Assembly (NCBI GenBank): GCA_020086605.1
Contig: JACBWW010000017.1
Coordinates: 18,925,192 to 18,989,191, forward strand
From: Lanius collurio
Taxonomy: Eukaryota > Chordata > Aves > Passeriformes > Laniidae
Length of the DNA stretch: 64,000 nucleotides
Direction: 5' to 3'
This document shows positions 57,600 through 64,000 of this stretch, one piece after another. The notes beneath the pieces were generated by a model. It was not told the origin of the DNA. It searched no databases and saw only the letters and a program-made list of their open reading frames with translations. How positions within the stretch are numbered: the stretch's first letter is position 1; every line of letters begins with the position of its first letter. The translations under genes and the position numbers were made by a program.

Positions 57600-60500
57600 A
57601 CTTTAACACAAATACAAATCTGCTCTGAAATGACAGTGTTCACAATAATTAGGTATCTTCTTGAAGCCTTTCCAGCTTAGCTATGTCAACACTGTTTTAA
57701 AATCTTGCTTCAGAAAATATCTGGAAGACTGGAATATAGTTAACAGCTCTGAACTCATTGTATCATTGAAAGGAGCTAAAGCTCTATTAGTTGTAATTAT
57801 GCCTTGAAATTCTAAAGCAGTGTTCATAACAAAGAGATTAAAGCTTTAGGAAGGCTTCACAAGGAACCTACCTTTTAGCAAGCTCCTTTTTATCACTAAT
57901 AAAAAATTAAGCATTCAGTAAGTTTTTAAGAAAATTTTCCCTTTTTGCTTGCTTTATGCACTATCAAATTTATTAGTGTTGTCAGTCTCACAGGGAAAAT
58001 GCCAAAATTTAAAAGGCATATAAAGGAACGTAAAGAGGTGGGTAGTTCCACAGCTTCTTGGCTGTGGCATCAATCCTTTCTCATTTCATTCCCACTTGAA
58101 ACATCTAGGTGTAGTAGCACAGGATACTGGTGCAAACATAGTGATTACCTTCTCTTCCAAAAGCCACTGAAAGAAGCCTTTGATCATATTTCTTCATTCT
58201 TCAGATTTATTTTTATCACGCCCTTCTGGCTTTTTCTAGTTACATCCACTATTTTTAGTCTTAAAACAAGGTATTCGCAGAACAAAACTACAGAAATCAA
58301 AATGCAAAGATATAGATTTTTATTGGTAAAATCCTTTCAAATAAAAATACCTCTTTTTAAAATGCCACTTTGTCAACCATGTTCTCTTAAGAATATCCAT
58401 GAGAATTCATTGATAATACCTAAAATATCACCTCTCCAAGTGAAAAAGGTCCTGAATGCTGACTTCCATAATTTATTTTCCTTTCTGATGTTATGCACTT
58501 TGTCAGTCATGCACTGAGGGATCTTCACCTCTGGGAGAATGCTACATGGAACAAGGATGGACCCATGAATTCAAGTTGGCAGACATCAAAATTATTGGCA
58601 AATAATAATCCTGTGGAATATTACATGTGGTCCCTGTGATCTGAAAGCACAACATTGGAGTTCTGAATGAGATTTGTAGGATGGAAGCATCATGAAGAGA
58701 GTCATTGATCATGTTTATTAAGTTAGTTATTAAATTTTTTATTTCAGGACAAGAAAGAAAAATCAATCTGTGACTTCCTTTGTAAAATTTAACATACTTG
58801 AAAGCTACATAAAACTTGGGCTGAAGGGGGAAATTCTTAAAATAGAGAACCTGTCCATGTACTTTGGAAAGATTTTTTTTGAGCTAGTGGCTAAATATAG
58901 ATGGGATTTAGAGAAAAATATTCTTGTTCTCTTAATTCTGCAGGGCTTCCAAAAGAATTCCAAAGCTGCAGCTTAAGTTACATATAAACCCAAAGACTCC
59001 AGCACAGCTGCTTGACACTGAGTTTTATGAGATGGCTCATATGACTCATAGTAAAAGTGGCTATTTCTGTGATTTTAATTTTTTAGTTGCTAGCCAAATC
59101 TGGGCAAAATAAAATGTTTCCCTCAAAATTCTTTCAACATTGCTACCTTTCTATAGCATGTGTTTTAAACTGTTGTACTTCCACTTATTCCTTCTGTTAT
59201 TGCAGCTGAGATGCCTTCATCTAGTGGGACTTTGTTGTACTGAGGAGTGTATCCTTGGTATTGGTTAAATCTCTTTATCTTTTTCCATAAAACTGTAAAA
59301 TTAATACTTCAATATTTTACAGTATTTGGATCTTGGGTATGTTAGTGTAGTTATTTCTTTGAATTAGAAAAACCATTATGCCAACTTACCAGCTGTGTGC
59401 ACGTTCAGAAAGGCAAGGAAAGGAAAATTGACTTTCATTTTTTAATTATTTCAACTCTAAATTAAGATGTGTTGCTAAAATATTTCTGCTTTATTTCTGC
59501 ATATTTTCATTGACATTAGTTCTTCTCTGGACTGAGAAAAACAGGATATATAGCACAAATTTAAAAAAAACTGCTGGAAGTTTTAAAATTTTTGGGCAAG
59601 AGATTTTATGGCTTCTTGCTACAGTTGATGACAGTACACTACTTAGTAATTTATATCATGAGAGAAAAGAAACAAAGAGCTCTTGTAAAACTGTGATTTG
59701 AGGTAGCTGTACCCTTACGATTTTCAAGCAATCATATACAAATATGTGAAGTACACAATAAGAATGAAAGAGCAGGTACTGAAGCATTATTTATCATGAA
59801 ACTCAGAATATGCATTGACTATGTATAAATCAGTTTGGGAACCTTTAAAATGCTACCAGCCTTTTGTGACTGAATTACAGATAACTCTGTGACATAGGGA
59901 CACTTGTACGTAAACAGGATTGATTCACTGAGGAGAAAGAATTGAGTCACCCTCTGCATCACTGATTAGCAGCTTCTGAAGTAAAGAAATGACGGAGTGA
60001 TGTTCTGCCATCAGCCTTGGCAGTGAAGTGCTCACAGCCCTGTTACAGAAGATCAAGTATGACAAACTCAATGCAAACAGGAGAGAAAGGTGACAGGATC
60101 AGTCCTGCCCTGGCAAATAGAGTCCCTTCAGGGGACCAGATACATTTTTGAAGTAAAGTATTTGGACAATGAAACATCTAAATATCTTCAAAGTTCAGAG
60201 TGTTAAATGATTTTGTTTCAGTAATTCTTAGCCTCATGTATGTGTGATGAGCCACTCAGTGTTATAAAAGGTTCCAGAAATAGACAACGCCACATTTCAA
60301 ATTAAATATTACTTAATTCCCTGCTGGCATGAGCTTGTTGGCATCAGTTTGCTCTCTGTTGAAACAAATCTAGTGTTATGTCAGCAAATTTAACGCCTTC
60401 AACTCATAGCATATAGAAGACCAGCTTTTCTTTATTTTTGTTTTTCGAGGTAAAGTTGTGGATTGACAACATGAATTAACACTGGTTAGTAGCTCTGCTG

Positions 60501-61130
60501 GCAGCTCTGGGCCAGTCTACACATTCACCTGTTAACCTCCTGCTGCATCTTAAGGAAGTGCAGCACACTGAGTTTAAGGCTCTGCTAAGTGGACCAGCTT
60601 CAGACCAGGCTGCTCTTAAGGATTAAATTCATAAGGACTAAATTCAAACACTATGTACCACAAAAGCAGAACACAGCATAAAACCAGGGTGGAAGTTGAT
60701 ACATACTTGTATTGGTATCCAAGGAGAGCTCTGGGCCTGTGGCTTGATCCTTGAAGAACTATCTGCAACTTACCTGCACTTTTGTCATCTCACTTAGAAG
60801 TTCTCTTGTTTATTTCTTCCTTTCTATTCTTTACTATAGAGTGCTGACATCACACACTTTATTGAAGTCACAGTAACACAATCTAACTTTTGCATTTGTA
60901 AGGACTTCTGAACCTTGCCTCCTATTCAGAGAAAACTGACAGGTCCTTCCCATATTATTAATCATACCTCTGGACAAAATGTTCTTCTGTTTGTACTATG
61001 CATTGGCATGGTAACACAGAACACTCCTCCTGAATGACAGGGCCTAGTTCCCTGCCACTACAAAAAAGCTCTGTTGTAAAATCACCTCATACATTTATCA
61101 AGTGCCATATTAAAAACAGAAATATTTTTG
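57600..61130. other. Gene-free AT-rich region
   Basis: No supported gene. It contains an isolated 190-codon plus-strand open frame (57945-58517) without recognisable similarity, and one copy of a 41-bp element (58629-58669) that recurs at 62789-62829. Confidence 0.5.
58629..58669 (+). repeat. 41-bp dispersed direct repeat, copy 1
   Basis: Core ctgaaagcacaacat followed by ggagttctgaatg. It matches 62789-62829 at 38 of 41 positions. Confidence 0.85.
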
Positions 61131-61545
61131 TTCCCACTAATTCCATGGAAAAGCAGTTTCATTATTCAATTGCAGTAATGACTAGAAACATTATTCTGAT
61201 TTCCTGATATGTTTGTTACTGAATAGTACATATCTGTTTGTTCTTGTATCTTTCCCCTTCAATTAGATGGTTTTCATCCTTCATGTTTACTTTCCTGATA
61301 TATTTATAGACAGCACTTGTGTCTCCTCTCTGGTTTTGTTGCAGTAAACAAGCTGAACCATCCTAAGATCTGTTCTCATGAAAGACTCTCAAGGTCTCTG
61401 GTGATGCACCTAGCTTCCCTCTAGCCCTCTTTTAGTTCTGACTTAGCTCAGCTATAGAACAATTGATTAGATGTTTTCACAGTACCCCATATGAGATTTT
61501 ACCAGGACCTTATACAATGACATTAATACCTCCTTACTTTAAATG
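61130..61545 (-). mobile_element. Old CR1/L3-type LINE remnant (minus orientation)
   Basis: tatttatagacagcacttgtgtctcc, interrupted by divergence, leads through aacaagctgaacc to catatgagattttaccagga and ccttatacaatgacattaat. This is the order of ancient amniote CR1 read in reverse. Ends are estimates. Confidence 0.65.
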
Positions 61546-61576
61546 AAACCCATCTCCTTGGGTTAAAGCACTTCCT

Positions 61577-62174
61577 TGTGGTGGTTTAATCCCAGCCAGC
61601 AGCTCAGCACCATGCAGCTGCTCCTTCACTCCTGCATGAGCAGGATGAAGGAAAGAACTTGGAAGTGTAAAAATGTGAAAACTTGTGCGTTGAAATAAAG
61701 ACAGTTTTATAGGGAAAGCAAAAGCCATGCAGCAAACAAAGCAAAACAAGGAATTCATTCACAACTTCCCATAGGCAGGCCAGTGTTCAGCCATCTCCAG
61801 AAAAGCAGGGTCCCATTGCACGTAACAGTGACTTGGGAAGACAAACAGCATGACTTTGGACTGTCCTCCCTTCCTTCTTCTTTCCCTGGCTTTTATTGCT
61901 GATCATGATGCCACATAGTATGGGATATCCTTTGGTCACATGGGGCCAGCTGCCTTGGCTGTGTCCCCTCCCAGTTTCCCAAGAAATCACAGCCCACTCA
62001 CTGATGGAGTGGGGTGAGGACAGAAATGCAGAAAATGGCTCCACACAAGCCCCGCTCAGCAACAACTGAAAAATTCCTTGCTTTATCAACACTCTTCTCA
62101 GCACAAATCCAAACCACAGCCCCACTGTAGTCACTGTGAAAAAAATTAACTCTATCCCAGCCAAAAGCAGCACA
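61577..62174 (-). mobile_element. Avian ERV solo LTR, ~600 bp
   Basis: The plus strand starts TGTGGTGGTTTAATCCCAGCC and ends GCCAAAAGCAGCACA; both ends and interior (caaagcaaaacaaggaattc, ctccagaaaagcagggtccc, atcaacactcttctcagcac) match a very common songbird LTR family. Orientation is minus: the U3-like end is at the right, with a TATA-like AATAAAAG near 61891-61898. Flanks ttcct and tttct form a 5-bp target duplication with one mismatch. Confidence 0.87.
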
Positions 62175-62670
62175 TTTCTCTACTAATGGTGATTCCTAAG
62201 TATATGTCATTTTGAAATTTCATGAGCCTGCTCTTACTGATTTTAGCAGGACTAGTATAAAATATAGCAAATAAGACCATCCTAAAACAAACCCTTTAAG
62301 CCTGACATCTTTCTTTTCAACCTTATTTGTGGATATCTCACTTTTCAATTTCTCTCCTAACCCCCATATGCTCATTCCTTCCCAGGTGATACCATATCCA
62401 ATGTTTTTGGGAATTAATACAGCAAATCTGAGTTTTTCCAAAGCTTTGCAGTGAGACGAGGTTTCAGGGTCTGTGGTTGGCCAGGTTACTTTTCTTCTTT
62501 TCAAAGATACCCAATTACAGTCCAAATTCAGCTCACCTAAAAGACTTAGCAGAAAGAGATGGGACTGCACAATCATGACAGGGTTTGACCTCTGGAGACA
62601 CCTGTCACCATCGAGTATAGAAGAGGAGTCTCAGCCCACAAGCCCTCAGTTAAATGCCTCAAGGACAAGG

Positions 62671-62732
62671 CCAGACCCACATTTGCTATTTTCCAGTCAT
62701 ACCAGACCCCCATTTGCTATTTTCCAGTCATA
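62671..62732. repeat. 31-bp tandem duplication
   Basis: Units at 62671 and 62702 share catttgctattttccagtca and differ at one base. Confidence 0.93.
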
Positions 62733-62788
62733 ACACTGTTAACTTTCCACTAGCTTTTACATATTATCTGTTTCAGGACTGCAGATGG

Positions 62789-62829
62789 GGTCCCAGTGAC
62801 CTGAAAGCACAACATGGGAGTTCTGAATG
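62789..62829 (+). repeat. 41-bp dispersed direct repeat, copy 2
   Basis: It shares ctgaaagcacaacat and ggagttctgaatg with 58629-58669, three mismatches in 41 bp. Flanks do not align, so it is either part of an unrecognised repeat family or a short conserved element. Confidence 0.85.
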
Positions 62830-63189
62830 TTTTGCTGTGGTGATAATTTCTGTACTGCCATTCACATGAACTTAAATGTTCTGCTAGGCCATTAGAATGT
62901 ATAAGGCATACCACAGTATTCTAATTTTTTTAAAAATTATTTTATTATGTAACAGATAAAACGCATTGTTAAAGTTATTTTTTGTATTAAATTACTGTAA
63001 ATGGTAATGAGTCTCCTCAGGCAGCTAACAGGTGCAATTGAGAATGTAATACCTTGTGGAAAAGCTGTAGGAAGTAACAGAGAAATATTTACTTTTTTAT
63101 AAGGATTAATGCTTAAAAAAATCCACAAAAACCTAAAACTGTGCTCATACTATCTAATAAATATTTATCTATAAAATAGAGGCTTATGA

Positions 63190-63745
63190 AAGAACTTGGA
63201 GGTGATTTTTCTTATCTGCTCTGCTCTCATGAGACCCCATCTGGAACACTGTGTGGACTTCTTGTGTCCCCAGCTCAAAAAGGGCACTGAACTGTTGAAG
63301 CAAGCCCAGAGGAGGCCATGAAGGGGACTGGAGCACCTCACCTCTGAAGACAGGCCAAAATTTGGGCTGTTTGGCCTGGAGAGGACTGTGTGGAGCCTTC
63401 ATAGTAATCTTCCAGTATGTGGAGTGGCCATACAGGGAAGCTGGAGAGGGACTTACCAGGAGCTGTAGTGATAGTCCGAGGGACAATCGGTTCAAATCAA
63501 GAGAGGAAATATTTAGGTTAGATGCACAGAAAATGTCCTTTACTGTGAGGGTAGTGAGGCACTGGCACAGGTTGCCCAGAGAAGCTGTGGATGCCCCATC
63601 CATGGAAGTGTTCAAGGCCAGGTTGGCCAGGGCTTTGGAGCAACCTGGTCTAGTGGAAGGTGTCCCTGTGCATGACAGGGGGATTGGAACTGGATGATCT
63701 TTAAAGTCCCTTCCAATCCAAACCATTCTATGAATCTATGATTTT
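63190..63745 (+). mobile_element. CR1 LINE 3' fragment (plus orientation)
   Basis: About 555 bp, from gagaccccatctggaacact through gttgcccagagaagctgtgg to the CR1 terminus ccattctatgaatctatgat. It is 5'-truncated and better preserved than the other copies, with scattered indels. Open frames here are LINE remnants. Confidence 0.94.
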
Positions 63746-64000
63746 TTCACCAGTTTTACTCTTCAGACCTTACTGATGTCACAATTTACAAAATAATTTC
63801 TTATTCATGACCATTTAAAAAATGCAAAGCACTTTAACCCTTATTAAAGTCACGTGGTTTTAACTGACATACTTATCCTGAAAACCAGCATCATTTAAAG
63901 GTCAGGTCTCAATTTCTTGAGGGAGAGCACACCAGCAATATGACCAACAGGTTTTAAAGGGTCCAGCTGCACGGGGACAGCCATCAGTACATGCTGTCTC
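63746..64000. other. Right edge, no feature recognised
   Basis: AT-rich sequence after the CR1 tail. Nothing supported. Confidence 0.4.

Larger units (their letters stand above)
62175..63189. other. Gene-free spacer
   Basis: Contains a 31-bp tandem duplication and the second 41-bp element. No gene recognised. The next gene in the mammalian order, GTPBP10, is not reached in this window. Confidence 0.5.

Noticed and set aside
61534..62173. Minus-strand open frames of 74 and 128 codons
   Set aside because: The larger lies wholly in the solo LTR and the smaller spans its edge. LTRs of this kind do not encode protein.
63362..63726. Overlapping open frames on both strands (up to 180 codons)
   Set aside because: They are translations of the CR1 3' region, which is non-coding there.
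55025..64000. GTPBP10 or CLDN12, the next genes in the mammalian order
   Set aside because: I looked for G-domain motifs and claudin signatures on both strands and found none. They must lie further right.
1..64000. tRNA, rRNA or microRNA genes
   Set aside because: No tRNA boxes or rRNA stretches were recognised by eye. A covariance-model search was not possible, so small RNAs cannot be excluded.

Overview
The window is bird genomic DNA, probably from a passerine. Three things point there: CR1 LINE fragments with the typical avian 3' end in both orientations, several avian-type endogenous-retrovirus LTRs, and intron-rich vertebrate genes with GT-AG splice sites. The gene order STEAP2 - CFAP69 - FAM237B is the conserved amniote order known from human 7q21. 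The passerine assignment is inference.

Layout. 1-10411 holds the last three coding exons of STEAP2 (+), a six-transmembrane metalloreductase; its NADPH-binding half lies left of the window. 10412-21500 is AT-rich 3'-flank and intergenic DNA with a long CR1 copy, a 1.38 kb solo LTR with a perfect 5-bp target duplication (18143-19522), and a second, poorly bounded LTR followed by a degenerate 30-bp repeat field. 21520-22169 is a GC-rich promoter island broken by a 370-base assembly gap (21800-22169). 22448-49875 carries CFAP69 (+): 22 coding exons that join in one open frame of 903 codons plus stop. Only exon 1, with the start codon, is missing and probably sits in the gap. Its introns hold CR1 copies, a sense-oriented LTR, a 20-unit ATCC microsatellite and small tandem duplications.

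50035-54610 is intergenic, with two short clusters of transcription-factor-like motifs. 54611-55024 (-) encodes FAM237B, the precursor of neurosecretory protein GM: signal peptide, two cysteines, and a Gly-Met-amide processing site. The rest of the window has no recognisable gene; it holds an old CR1 copy, a ~600 bp LTR (61577-62174), a 31-bp tandem duplication and a younger CR1 tail (63190-63745).

The three genes are neighbours by conserved synteny and do not form a pathway: metal reduction at membranes (STEAP2), the central apparatus of motile and olfactory cilia (CFAP69), and a secreted hypothalamic-type peptide (FAM237B). I found no novel multi-gene system. The most interesting points are the intact NPGM precursor, the CFAP69 model completed except for the gap, and LTRs placed where they could affect CFAP69 or STEAP2 transcripts.
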